From Clostridiales bacterium (GTDB lineage Bacteria > Bacillota > Clostridia > Oscillospirales > QAMX01), in NCBI GenBank assembly GCA_016303065.1, contig JAEDMJ010000048.1, positions 1-13,519 of the forward strand: DNA of 13,519 nucleotides, in the 5' to 3' direction. The notes under the pieces are model-generated. The model had not been told where the DNA came from, ran no database searches, and saw only the letters and a program-made list of their open reading frames with translations. Each line of letters opens with the position of its first letter. The stretch's first letter is position 1. This document shows positions 1 through 6,756 of the stretch, piece by piece. Made by a program: the position numbers and the translations under genes.

Positions 1-127
1 AATATCGCCGGAGCAAAAATTTATTAATTTTCCGGTCATCATTTGTTAATCAGTGGTTACTATTGTACAATTGTTTAACTCCGGAATTATCCAAATTTAC
101 CAATTTGCCGACCTTTTGCGGGAATTC

Positions 128-163
128 AAAAGCGGGAAGGCCATTTTAACGGCCTTCCCGCTT
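128..163 (-). terminator. Intrinsic terminator of the acyl-CoA synthetase operon
   Basis: A 13-bp perfect stem (130-142 with 151-163) around the 8-nt loop 143-150. Read on the minus strand it follows the synthetase stop codon by about 90 nt and ends in a short run of four T, so it would end the XRE-cupin/acyl-CoA synthetase transcript. The T run is short and interrupted, so efficiency is uncertain. Bases 1-127 beyond it are AT-rich and hold no gene I can support; an ATTGTACAAT palindrome at 62-71 has a partial echo at 172-180. Confidence 0.75.
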
Positions 164-249
164 CCGTAGTTTTGTACAATCAGTTTTTTCGCCCGAGGTT
201 GTCCGTCATTATGCACAAACGGCAGAGCAAAATTATACCACCGGTACTT

Positions 250-1920
250 TTATACATTCTGTTGCGTATTTGCTTTTTCCGCGTCCCGGCTGCGGAGGGC
301 GCTTCGCTTGATTTTGTCGCTTGCGGTCTTGGGGAGCTCGGACACGAACTCGATAACGCGCGGATATTTGTAAGGCGCAGTCGTGCGCTTGACGTGGTCC
401 TGAAGTTCTTTTTTCAGGGCGTCCGAAGCGGTAAAGCCCTTTGCCAGAACGATGTACGCCTTGACTATCTGTCCGCGGTCCGGATCCGGCATCGCAGTGA
501 TCGCGGCTTCAAGGACGGCGGGGTGAGTCATAAGCGCGCTTTCGACCTCAAAGGGCCCGATGCGGTATCCCGAGCTCTTGATGACGTCGTCGCTGCGCCC
601 CACAAACCAAAGATATCCGTCCTCATCCATCCAGGCCACATCGCCCGTGTGGAAATAGCCGCCGTGGATTATCATTTCGGTCTTCTGCGGGTCCTTGTAA
701 TATCCGACGGTGAGGCCCGCCGGACTTCCGTTTGCCACGGGAATACAGATCTCGCCTTCGTCTCCGCGCTCAACCTCGGCTCCGTCATCTCCGATCAGCT
801 TGATGTTGAAATGCGGCGAGGGTTTTCCCATGGAGCAGGGCTTCACCTTCATCCACGGGAAGTTGGCGGCCAGAACCGCAGTCTCGGACATTCCGAACCC
901 TTCTCTCAGCTCAAGCCCCGTGTATTCCTTCCATTTATTATATACCTCGCCGTTGAGCGGTTCGCCCGCAATGCAGCAGTGCCGGAGGCTTGAAAGGTCG
1001 TACATACTCATATCTTCCTTTATAAGGAAGCGATATACCGTTGCCGGCCCGCAGAGAACATTGACGCGGTATTTCTGCACAAGCTCAAGAATGTCCGTCG
1101 GATGAAAGCGTCCGGAGCAGTCGTACAGCATAAGCGTGGCTTCACAGATCCACTGCCCGTATATTTTGCCCCAGGAAGTCTTTGCCCAGCCCGTGTCCGC
1201 ATGGGTATAGTGCAGATCGCCCGGCTGGATATCCTGCCAGAACTTTGCGGTCAGTATGTGGCCGAGAGGATATCTGAAATCGTGAGTGACCATTTTCGGG
1301 TTGCCCGCGGTACCCGACGTGAAGAATATAAGGAAGGGGTCGTCGTTTTCGGTGTGCCTGCGCTCAAAGGCCTCCGGAGCAGACTCCAGCTCCGAATCAA
1401 AGTCCTCAAATCCGTCAAAGCTTCCTCCGAGGCCGAAACGTATATCCGGTCCGCCGCAGATCTCACAGGCCTCAAGAACGTGCCCGCGCAGCTCCGGAAT
1501 ATCCGCGCAGACGACCGCCTTTGCCTTCGAAGACTGGAAGCGGTAGACAAGGTCCTTCGTCATAAGCTGGTAAACCGCAGGGAGCAGCACCGCGCCGAGC
1601 TTGTGAGCGGCGATGGCAATGATCCAGTACTGCCAGGCGCAGCGCACAAGCGTCATGACAATGTCCCCCCGGCCGATTCCGTGGGCGTCGAGCATATTGG
1701 CGCACTTGTCGGTAAGCGTCTTGAGCTGGGCAAAGGTGACGCGCTTTTCATCGCCCCTGTCGTTGCACCAGATAAACGCAAGGCTTTCGGGACGGATCAC
1801 GGCAAGCTCGTCGATGACGTCATACCCGAAATTGAAGTTCTCCGGAACCTTTATTTTGAAGTTGTCACGGAAACTCTCGTAAGAGTCGTATTCCGTTTCG
1901 CAAAATCTGTCAATGAACAT
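250..1920 (-). CDS. AMP-forming acyl-CoA synthetase, medium-chain (MACS/ACSM-like) type
   Basis: 556 aa, usual length for the ANL superfamily. It should activate a carboxylic acid with ATP to an acyl-adenylate and then form the CoA thioester in the cytoplasm. Visible motifs: P-loop-like A3 TSGTAGNPK (201-209), the MACS-type segment DTGWAKTSWGKIYGQW (242-257), A5 GFGMSETA (341-348), the A7/A8 hinge with HTGD (424-427) and GRSDDVIKSSGYRIGPFEVE (441-460), and the A10 lysine K536 in PKTASDKIKR. Residues for both half-reactions are therefore present. The start ATG is preceded by AAAGGAAAG and lies 30 nt after the XRE-cupin stop, so the two are cotranscribed under the T-box leader. Substrate cannot be read from sequence; MACS enzymes take short, medium, branched or aromatic acids. 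The valine-type T-box upstream makes isobutyrate or another branched acid an attractive guess (inference). Confidence 0.93.
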   Translation of the reverse strand: MFIDRFCETEYDSYESFRDNFKIKVPENFNFGYDVIDELAVIRPESLAFIWCNDRGDEKRVTFAQLKTLTDKCANMLDAHGIGRGDIVMTLVRCAWQYWIIAIAAHKLGAVLLPAVYQLMTKDLVYRFQSSKAKAVVCADIPELRGHVLEACEICGGPDIRFGLGGSFDGFEDFDSELESAPEAFERRHTENDDPFLIFFTSGTAGNPKMVTHDFRYPLGHILTAKFWQDIQPGDLHYTHADTGWAKTSWGKIYGQWICEATLMLYDCSGRFHPTDILELVQKYRVNVLCGPATVYRFLIKEDMSMYDLSSLRHCCIAGEPLNGEVYNKWKEYTGLELREGFGMSETAVLAANFPWMKVKPCSMGKPSPHFNIKLIGDDGAEVERGDEGEICIPVANGSPAGLTVGYYKDPQKTEMIIHGGYFHTGDVAWMDEDGYLWFVGRSDDVIKSSGYRIGPFEVESALMTHPAVLEAAITAMPDPDRGQIVKAYIVLAKGFTASDALKKELQDHVKRTTAPYKYPRVIEFVSELPKTASDKIKRSALRSRDAEKANTQQNV

Positions 1921-1950
1921 CTGATTATTTCTTTCCTTTGTTTTTTATGC

Positions 1951-2508
1951 TTATTTTATGACCACCACGATAAGCTTCGCCGGCTTTCCGCCGAGAGCCT
2001 CCATGGCGTGCAGATACGCAGAGTCGAAATAGATCGAATCTCCTTCTTCCAGCACAATCTCATGCCCGCCGATATACACTCGCATTTTTCCCTCAAGGCA
2101 GTAATGGAACTCGTGGCCCGTGTGGGCGTTGGGATGGAGCTCTCCTCCCGCATTTTTGGGGTCCAGCGTCACAAGCAGCGGCTCGGCCTTTCTGTCGGCA
2201 AAGGAATATGCCAGCGACTTATAGTCGTACCCCGCCGTGCGTTCAACGCCGATGCCTTTGTTTTTGCGGACGACGGAATACATCTTGAGTCTGGCGCGGT
2301 CCCCCGTCAGAAGCTCTGTCACAGATATGCCGAAGATATCTGCCGCTTCGCACAGTACGCTCACCGGTATGTCCACGGTTCCGCTTTCCATCGTTTTATA
2401 CTGTTCCGTCGTAACGGTGAGACGCTCTCCCACCTCTTCTACAGATAAGCCTGCGATCTCGCGCATTTCTCTGAGCCTTCCGGCAATCTCGCGAACGTGG
2501 TCAGACAT
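1951..2508 (-). CDS. XRE-family transcriptional regulator with C-terminal cupin domain
   Basis: 185 aa. An N-terminal lambda-repressor-like helix-turn-helix occupies about residues 6-68 (REMREIAGLSVEEVGERLTV, then an ESG turn). A small cupin_2 barrel occupies about 108-184, with the typical HTGHEFHYCLEG stretch (129-140) and H167 as likely metal or ligand contacts. This architecture is the common one-component XRE-cupin sensor, which binds DNA and responds to a small molecule in the cupin. The start ATG has AGGAG 8 nt upstream and lies about 35 nt after the T-box terminator run. It is the first gene of the operon with the acyl-CoA synthetase; regulators of this architecture often sit beside the catabolic or CoA-ligase gene they control, so the ligase substrate or acyl-CoA may be its ligand (inference). 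Confidence 0.92.
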   Translation of the reverse strand: MSDHVREIAGRLREMREIAGLSVEEVGERLTVTTEQYKTMESGTVDIPVSVLCEAADIFGISVTELLTGDRARLKMYSVVRKNKGIGVERTAGYDYKSLAYSFADRKAEPLLVTLDPKNAGGELHPNAHTGHEFHYCLEGKMRVYIGGHEIVLEEGDSIYFDSAYLHAMEALGGKPAKLIVVVIK

Positions 2509-2542
2509 TTTCTCATCTCCTGTTCAAAAAAAATAGTGAAAT

Positions 2543-2580
2543 AAAAAATCCGTCCCCCGTGTTTTGTCACGAGGGACGGA
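2543..2580 (-). terminator. T-box regulatory terminator
   Basis: Minus-strand hairpin TCCGTCCCTCGTG / CACGGGGGACGGA (13 bp with one T-G pair, loop ACAAAA) followed by six T at 2543-2548. Its 5' arm contains the CCGTCCCT that can instead pair with the GG and AGGG of the T-box core to form the antiterminator, so the two structures exclude each other. It lies about 35 nt before the XRE-cupin ATG. Confidence 0.9.
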
Positions 2581-2862
2581 CAATTAAAATCCGCGGTACC
2601 ACCCTTTTTTGCACCGCAAATTTTTTTCGCGGCGCACACCTTTGCGGAAGACATTCATCTCCCCGTCCTGTAACGGGAACTCCCCGACCGACGCTAAGCC
2701 AAAGCTTCACGCCGGCAACTCTCCTGCGACCTTCCCCGAATCTCAAACGCCCGGCTCGGCTTTCACCCGCGGAAAAAATCCTTCCGCGGCCGACCCTCTC
2801 TGTACCGCTGCCGAAAACAGGTACTCCTCAGGTTCTCAGTTTTTGACTCTGTTAAACTTTGG
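2543..2862 (-). promoter_or_regulatory. T-box riboswitch leader, probable valine specifier (GTC)
   Basis: On the minus strand the region between promoter and XRE-cupin gene has the T-box parts in order: possible basal stem CCAAAG/CTTTGG (2857-2862 with 2701-2706), GA-rich K-turn side, AGTA followed by CCTG pairing to CGGG followed by GAA (loop-E specifier bulge), AGAGAG plus a GGTGAAA distal loop, a stem II/IIA-B-like GGGGAGTTCCCGTTAC segment near 2664-2685, stem III CCGCAAA/TTTGCGG, the invariant core AGGGTGGTACCGCGG (2591-2605) and the terminator. Aligned to my recollection of B. subtilis glyQS (GAA-A-GGC-A), the specifier reads GAA-G-GTC-G, i.e. GTC at 2728-2730, valine. Uncharged tRNA would stabilise pairing of the core with CCGTCCCT and allow readthrough. 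The T-box identity is firm; the amino acid is a manual reading. Confidence 0.9.
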
Positions 2863-2865
2863 TTT

Positions 2866-2894
2866 ATTATACAGCCCTTCCGGCAATTTGTCAA
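2866..2894 (-). promoter_or_regulatory. Sigma-A promoter of the T-box operon
   Basis: Perfect consensus on the minus strand: -35 TTGACA at 2889-2894, 17-bp spacer, -10 TATAAT at 2866-2871. The start site should fall near 2859, right at the base of T-box stem I. Such a strong promoter fits attenuation control, in which initiation is constitutive and the leader decides. Between it and the divergent promoter at 3078 lie about 180 bases with a GC-rich palindrome near 2922-2932 and no gene I can support. Confidence 0.88.
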
Positions 2895-3077
2895 CACATA
2901 TTTTTCTGCATTTTCCCCTAAGCGGCGCGCCGCCTCCTCTGCTCCCGGCAGACACGAAAAGTTTTTTTATGTGGCGGCGAAGCTTTTGCCGAAAAAAGCG
3001 TCCCTTTTTCCAAACTTTCCCGTGGCCGCTTCCACGTTATTTCCGGGGAAACAGCCCTCCGGGACACATCTTTCCGC

Positions 3078-3106
3078 TTGACCTTTTACCGCCGCAGTGG
3101 TATAAT
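3078..3106 (+). promoter_or_regulatory. Sigma-A promoter of the G3E GTPase operon
   Basis: Plus-strand TTGACC (3078-3083), 17-bp spacer, TATAAT (3101-3106) preceded by TGG (extended -10). The start should be near 3113, giving a short leader of about 30 nt. I see no clear Zur or Fur palindrome over it, so metal control is not shown by the sequence. Confidence 0.85.
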
Positions 3107-3142
3107 ATTCAGTTATAAAATAAAGGATCGCAGGTGTTTGAA

Positions 3143-4333
3143 ATGACAAAAATTGACGTATTTTCCGGTTTTCTCGGCGCCGGCAAAACGACGCTCATAA
3201 AAAAGCTCATCAAAGAAGCATATGCCGGCGAAAAGCTGGTTCTGATCGAAAACGAGTTCGGCGAAATCGGCATTGACGGCGGATTTCTCAAGGAAGCGGG
3301 AATCGAGATAACGGAAATGAATTCCGGCTGTATCTGCTGCAGCCTTGTCGGCGATTTCAGCGCGGCTCTGGGCAAAGTTCTCGACGAGTTTGCCCCCGAC
3401 CGTATCTTTATTGAGCCCTCCGGCGTCGGAAAGCTCAGCGACGTCATGCGCGCCGCGGCTTCCGCCTGCGGCGACCGGGCGGAGATCGGCTCGCTTGTTA
3501 CCGTAGTGGACGCCAACAAGTGCCGGATCTATATCAAAAACTTCGGCGAATTCTTCCTCGACCAGCTTGAAAACGCCGGAACCGTCGTGCTCAGCCGCAC
3601 CGACGGCCTCAGCCCCGAAAAGCTTGACCGCTGCCTTGCCCTTATCCGCGAGCACAACCCCTCGGCCACAATCGTCACGACGCCCTGGGACGAGCTTGAC
3701 GGAAGCGTTCTCAGAAAAGCCGTCGAAAAGGAAAACACGCTTTCTGCGGCGCTTGAAAGACTCGAAAAAGAAGCCGTCTGTCCCGTCTGCGGCCATGCAC
3801 ACGACCATGCACACGACCATGACCACGACCACGAACATGAGCATGAGCACGGGCATGACCATGACCACGAGCACGAACACGACCATGAGCATGACCATGA
3901 CCATGACCACGAGCACGAACACGACCACGAGCATGACCACGAGCATGACCACGAGCATGAGCACGACCACGAGCATGACCACGACCACGGGCATGACCAC
4001 GACCACGGGCACTGCCACTGCCATGACCACGACCATGACCACGGCCATCACCACCATGCCGACGAGGTCTTCACAAGCTGGGGCATCGAAACCGGCCGCC
4101 GCTATACCCCGGACGAACTCGAAGCAGCGCTTTCCGCTTTGGACTCCGGCTCCTGCGGACAGGTTCTCCGTGCAAAGGGAATCGTTCCCGGAGCAGAAGG
4201 GGGCTGGCTCCATTTCGACTATGTTCCCGGCGAGCACAATATTCGCACCGGAAGCGCCGACGTGACCGGAAGACTCTGCGTTATCGGGGCAAATCTGAAC
4301 GAATCCGCCATAAAAGAACTTTTCCGGGCGTAA
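3143..4333 (+). CDS. G3E (CobW/COG0523) GTPase with very long His-rich metal-binding insert
   Basis: 396 aa from ATG 3143; a GTG at 3134 with AAAGGA upstream would add MFE. ATG is preferred because family members start MTKID-like and AGGTG lies 6 nt before it. Numbering from the GTG: Walker A GFLGAGKTT (12-20), ENEFGE switch (39-44), the G3E hallmark CICC (66-69), EPSG (94-97), SRTD (154-157) in the place of the NKxD guanine motif, a CPVCG pair (216-220), an alternating H-x tract (221-308, 46 His), then a CobW C-terminal domain (about 311-399). G3E proteins use GTP hydrolysis to deliver or store metals; CxCC plus His tracts point to zinc, with nickel or cobalt possible. It is the first gene of a two-gene operon with a second G3E-like protein 24 nt downstream. 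Exact metal and client are unknown. Confidence 0.93.
   Translation: MTKIDVFSGFLGAGKTTLIKKLIKEAYAGEKLVLIENEFGEIGIDGGFLKEAGIEITEMNSGCICCSLVGDFSAALGKVLDEFAPDRIFIEPSGVGKLSDVMRAAASACGDRAEIGSLVTVVDANKCRIYIKNFGEFFLDQLENAGTVVLSRTDGLSPEKLDRCLALIREHNPSATIVTTPWDELDGSVLRKAVEKENTLSAALERLEKEAVCPVCGHAHDHAHDHDHDHEHEHEHGHDHDHEHEHDHEHDHDHDHEHEHDHEHDHEHDHEHEHDHEHDHDHGHDHDHGHCHCHDHDHDHGHHHHADEVFTSWGIETGRRYTPDELEAALSALDSGSCGQVLRAKGIVPGAEGGWLHFDYVPGEHNIRTGSADVTGRLCVIGANLNESAIKELFRA
3794..4057 (+). repeat. His-x coding repeat tract (low-complexity CAT/CAC-GAC/GAG)
   Basis: 264 bp of tandem 6-bp units of the form CAY-GAY/CAY-GAR, encoding 88 residues in which almost every second residue is His (46 in total), interspersed with Asp, Glu, Gly, Ala and two Cys (HCHCH near the end), closing with HHHH. 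Longer blocks recur, such as CACGAGCATGACCACGAGCATG around 3920-3960 (shown here in part as 12-mers CACGAGCATGAC). The third codon positions vary between CAT/CAC, so the repeat is maintained at protein level rather than being a pure DNA repeat, but it is still prone to slippage. Confidence 0.9.
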
Positions 4334-4357
4334 GAAAGGTCAAAACGGCTGAACAAA

Positions 4358-5290
4358 ATGGAAATTCCCGTATATCTTTTCATGGGTTTTCTGGACGCGG
4401 GCAAAACGACCTACGTTTCGAATCTCATGCTGAAATCCCGGTTTTCCCAGGGAAAGCGGTTTCTTCTTCTGGTCTGCGAAGAGGGCGAATGCGAGTACGA
4501 CATTGAAGCACTCCGCAAAAAACAGATCGAAGTCAGGACGATCTCCTCTGCCGAAGAGCTGACCGAAGCCCGTCTCCGCGCCCTGGAGCGGGAAACCGGA
4601 GCCCAGCGGATCGCCATCGAATACAACGCAATGTGGACGCTTCGCCCCCTGGCCGAAGCGCTTCCCGAGCACTGGTATGTGTTCCAGAGCATAACGGTCT
4701 TTGACTCACTCACGTTTGAGATGTACAACGCAAACATGAGAAGCCTGGTCTACGAAATGCTGACCTCGTCCTCCGTCGTGGTTTTCAACCGTCTCGCCCC
4801 CGGCCGCGACAAAATGCCGCTGCACAAGGCCGTGCGCGCCGTCAACCGCCGCGGCGACATCTATTACCGATTTACAAACGGCGCCGCCGAACAGGACGAC
4901 ATCGTCGATCCTCTTCCGTTTGACCTTGAGGCCGAAACCGTTGTCATCGGAGACAGGGATTACGCTCTCTGGTTTTCGGATATGTACGACGATCTCGACA
5001 AATACGAGGGAAAGCGCGTGAAATTTCTCGCCTGGTGCGGAACCGACGAGGAATGTCCCCCGAACCAGTTCATGGCAGGAAGACATGTTCTCGCCTGCTG
5101 CGCCGACGACATACAGTTTGCGTGGCTCCCCTGCATATACGACGGAATCGATTCGCTGCGGCTTCCCGGGTGGTATTCGGTCACAGGCGTTCTTGACACC
5201 AACGACGATGCAAACGGCGGCATATCGGTAAAAGTGAGCTCCGTTCTTCCCGCAAAAGAGCCGGCGGAGCCCGTCGTCAGCGTTTACTGA
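4358..5290 (+). CDS. G3E-like P-loop protein with C-terminal TIGR03943/YcgQ-like domain
   Basis: 310 aa. Walker A GFLDAGKTT lies at 10-18 inside a MEIPVYLFMGFLDAGKTT start typical of the CobW fold, but the CxCC motif is absent, EYNAMW (88-93) stands where EPSG would be, and the guanine motif is degenerate (FNRL, 143-146). From about residue 215 the chain changes to KYEGKRVKF, PNQFMAGRHVLACCADD (235-251) and GWYSVTGVLD (271-280), which resembles the C-terminal domain of TIGR03943/YcgQ proteins, partners of UPF0718 permeases. I infer a fusion linking a G3E-like module to a metal or transport accessory domain; C247, C248 and C259 are candidate ligands. It starts 24 nt after the first G3E gene with only a weak ribosome binding site, so coupled translation is likely. 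The G3E part is confident, the C-terminal assignment moderate. Confidence 0.85.
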   Translation: MEIPVYLFMGFLDAGKTTYVSNLMLKSRFSQGKRFLLLVCEEGECEYDIEALRKKQIEVRTISSAEELTEARLRALERETGAQRIAIEYNAMWTLRPLAEALPEHWYVFQSITVFDSLTFEMYNANMRSLVYEMLTSSSVVVFNRLAPGRDKMPLHKAVRAVNRRGDIYYRFTNGAAEQDDIVDPLPFDLEAETVVIGDRDYALWFSDMYDDLDKYEGKRVKFLAWCGTDEECPPNQFMAGRHVLACCADDIQFAWLPCIYDGIDSLRLPGWYSVTGVLDTNDDANGGISVKVSSVLPAKEPAEPVVSVY

Positions 5291-5407
5291 GCGCATCCCC
5301 CCCAAAAAAGCAGCGGAAAGCCTCCGCCAAAGCGTTTTAGGGTGTAAGCGCCGCATACAACGCACGGCGCCTTCACCGTCCTTGCGAAAAGGAATTTATA
5401 TGCAAGT

Positions 5408-5447
5408 CCCCTCTTATTCCCTGGTGTGAATAAGAGGGGGGCTTTTT
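5408..5447 (+). terminator. Intrinsic terminator of the G3E operon
   Basis: Perfect 12-bp stem CCCCTCTTATTC / GAATAAGAGGGG (5408-5419 with 5428-5439), 8-nt loop, then GGC and TTTTT at 5443-5447. It lies about 120 nt after the second G3E stop. The minus-strand reading has no T run, so it serves the plus-strand operon. Confidence 0.85.
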
Positions 5448-5463
5448 GTCCGGAACAAAAAGC
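5441..5463. repeat. Inverted repeat next to the terminator
   Basis: GCTTTTTGT / ACAAAAAGC, a perfect 9-bp inverted repeat around CCGGA. It overlaps the T run of the preceding terminator. Role unclear; the pairing partner would compete with release of the T run. Confidence 0.55.
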
Positions 5464-5509
5464 GTCGGACGAAGGTTTTCCCGAAAAAAGGCGCGCGCAC
5501 AGCTTCGCT

Positions 5510-5530
5510 CTGTCTTTTCGCAAAAGACAG
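5510..5530. repeat. Inverted repeat downstream of the BtrH-like gene
   Basis: CTGTCTTTT / AAAAGACAG, a perfect 9-bp stem with the 3-nt loop CGC. It lies about 40 nt beyond the BtrH-like stop codon on the minus strand. It lacks an adjacent T run; the nearest minus-strand T run (TTTTTT) comes about 20 nt later, so it may be a poor terminator or an mRNA 3'-end stabiliser for the exporter operon. Confidence 0.45.
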
Positions 5531-5571
5531 GCGATGTTAAGACTGCGCCCAACCCGCCCGGAAGGCTGCCG

Positions 5572-6612
5572 TCACACTCCGGAAAGTATATTTCTTTCCG
5601 CCTCCGTAGCTTTGTCCAACAGTTCATTCAGAAAGCGCAAGTCGCAATCGTTTTTCAGCATCTTCTTGATATGCACATTTTTGAACTGTTCAAAGGCCGA
5701 CACCACGCCGCCGTATTCCTCTGCGGCGTCTCTGTACATCCCGCGTCCGGTCTTCTCATATGCATACAGGAGCCGGCTGCGGACGCATTTTTTATGATCG
5801 AGGAAGAAAAAGGGCACGTTAAATTCAAACTGATTCTCCCCCGTCTCCACCTCCGATAAATACAGGCGCAAAACCTCCGCCGTATCTATGCCGCAGGCCG
5901 CCTTCGGATTGATCGACTCGTTGATGACCCTGAGCGAGCCCTCGGTTATCCCTCCGGAAAGATATGTGCGGATTTTGTGTACAAAGACCTCCTCCCGGTA
6001 CTCACGGACGATGTGATGGGAGAAATATCTGTTTTCTCCACCCGCAAGGGAAGTATACCGATTTGTCACGCACAGCTGATACAAAATCCTGCCATGGTCG
6101 AAGTTTTGAATCAGGCTGTCAAATGCCTCCCTTACAACGGAGTACGACAGTTTCATTTCCGCATACCGGTGCTGACGGTTCATCCCCAGCATATACAGCT
6201 CCTGCGTGCCGTCGTCATATCCGTACACCAGGTATTCATGTCCGGCCGAAGAAAAGGGACTGTCCGGAATTTTGCTTTCGTCCACATACAGGACAGTGTA
6301 GCTCCACGTGTCTATCCGCTGTTTCAGAAACCCGATGAGATCAAGACAGGAAAAATACTGCATGTCATACCGATCTATCCCGACCGCATCGTTTACATGA
6401 AGCCCCCGGTCCACATACGAAACCGCATCCACGAAGCGAAACTCGTACCTCTCACGGTTCGCGGTGTTTTTATACCCGTAAAAATCAAGGTAGTTCATGT
6501 GGTACCAATCGGCGTAGTCCGGATCTCCGCACAGACACGCCGCAGGCAGCGCATAAAAGAAGACCGCCGACAGGTCGTTTGGTATTTTTATCGGAAGGAG
6601 CTTTGAAGACAC
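5572..6612 (-). CDS. BtrH N-terminal-like (C39-like fold) protein of an exporter locus
   Basis: 346 aa from the GTG at 6612, chosen because AAAGGGGG sits 8 nt before it; the frame stays open to a TTG at 6705 without a good site. The start reads VSSKLLPIKIPNDL. A central YTVLYVDESKIP (about 105-116) followed by AGHEYLVYGYDDGTQELYML (123-142) matches the pattern of small soluble proteins related to the BtrH N-terminal domain (PF14399), which have a papain/C39-like fold and sit in natural-product or peptide clusters. In butirosin synthesis BtrH transfers an acyl group from a carrier protein; the function of this branch is not known to me. I cannot place a clear catalytic Cys-His pair. No signal peptide or membrane segment is seen. 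It is the last gene of the exporter operon, about 145 nt after the preceding ABC gene, and short remnants of the same gene lie at 10353 and 12328. Confidence 0.7.
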   Translation of the reverse strand: MSSKLLPIKIPNDLSAVFFYALPAACLCGDPDYADWYHMNYLDFYGYKNTANRERYEFRFVDAVSYVDRGLHVNDAVGIDRYDMQYFSCLDLIGFLKQRIDTWSYTVLYVDESKIPDSPFSSAGHEYLVYGYDDGTQELYMLGMNRQHRYAEMKLSYSVVREAFDSLIQNFDHGRILYQLCVTNRYTSLAGGENRYFSHHIVREYREEVFVHKIRTYLSGGITEGSLRVINESINPKAACGIDTAEVLRLYLSEVETGENQFEFNVPFFFLDHKKCVRSRLLYAYEKTGRGMYRDAAEEYGGVVSAFEQFKNVHIKKMLKNDCDLRFLNELLDKATEAERNILSGV

Positions 6613-6620
6613 ACTCTGTT

Positions 6621-6628
6621 CCCCCTTT
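6621..6628 (-). promoter_or_regulatory. Ribosome binding site deciding the BtrH-like start
   Basis: Minus-strand AAAGGGGG, 8 nt before GTG 6610-6612. No comparable site precedes the TTG at 6705, so the GTG start is preferred. Confidence 0.7.
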
Positions 6629-6634
6629 GTTTTT

Positions 6635-6659
6635 TCTGTGCAGAAGTTCTGCTCACAGA
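6635..6659 (-). repeat. Hairpin between the exporter and BtrH-like genes
   Basis: On the minus strand TCTGT-GA-GCAG-AACTT-CTGC-ACAGA forms a 9-bp stem with a GA bulge, ending just before the A-rich run and ribosome binding site of the BtrH-like gene. It could affect mRNA processing or translation of that gene. No T run follows, so it is not a terminator. Confidence 0.45.
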
Positions 6660-6756
6660 TAACGCCAATTGCAAAACAGCATTGCGCAGCATAAACATCA
6701 CTCAATATTTACACGTAACACTTTCGTCTGTCTGCGGAGGCGAATAACATATGCGG

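Noticed and set aside
172..2448. Long plus-strand open frames (172-993 and 1102-2448)
   Set aside because: They lie antisense to the acyl-CoA synthetase and XRE-cupin genes, which have full family motifs; the translations show no recognisable domain and no ribosome binding site.
2729..2731. T-box specifier read as GGT (glycine)
   Set aside because: This would put the triplet directly after GAA and be followed by C; the glyQS-like register with one base after GAA gives GTC followed by a purine, and C-ending specifiers are the norm. Glycine is not fully excluded.
2609..3118. Plus-strand frame of 169 codons
   Set aside because: It overlaps the T-box leader and both divergent promoters, is Pro/Ser-rich and resembles no protein.
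3078..3142. A Zur/Fur operator over the G3E promoter
   Set aside because: No convincing inverted repeat of the known form is visible, only AT-rich promoter sequence.
3794..4057. Repetitive block as a CRISPR array
   Set aside because: Units are 6 bp with no spacers, and the repeat stays in frame as His codons.
3113..4237. Minus-strand frame of 374 codons with a Val/Met-rich hydrophobic stretch
   Set aside because: The apparent membrane-like repeat is only the antisense reading of the His-x tract of the G3E GTPase.
5446..6606. Plus-strand frames (5446-5859 and 5977-6606)
   Set aside because: Antisense to the BtrH-like gene, which has family-like motifs, a good start site and recognisable remnants elsewhere in the operon.
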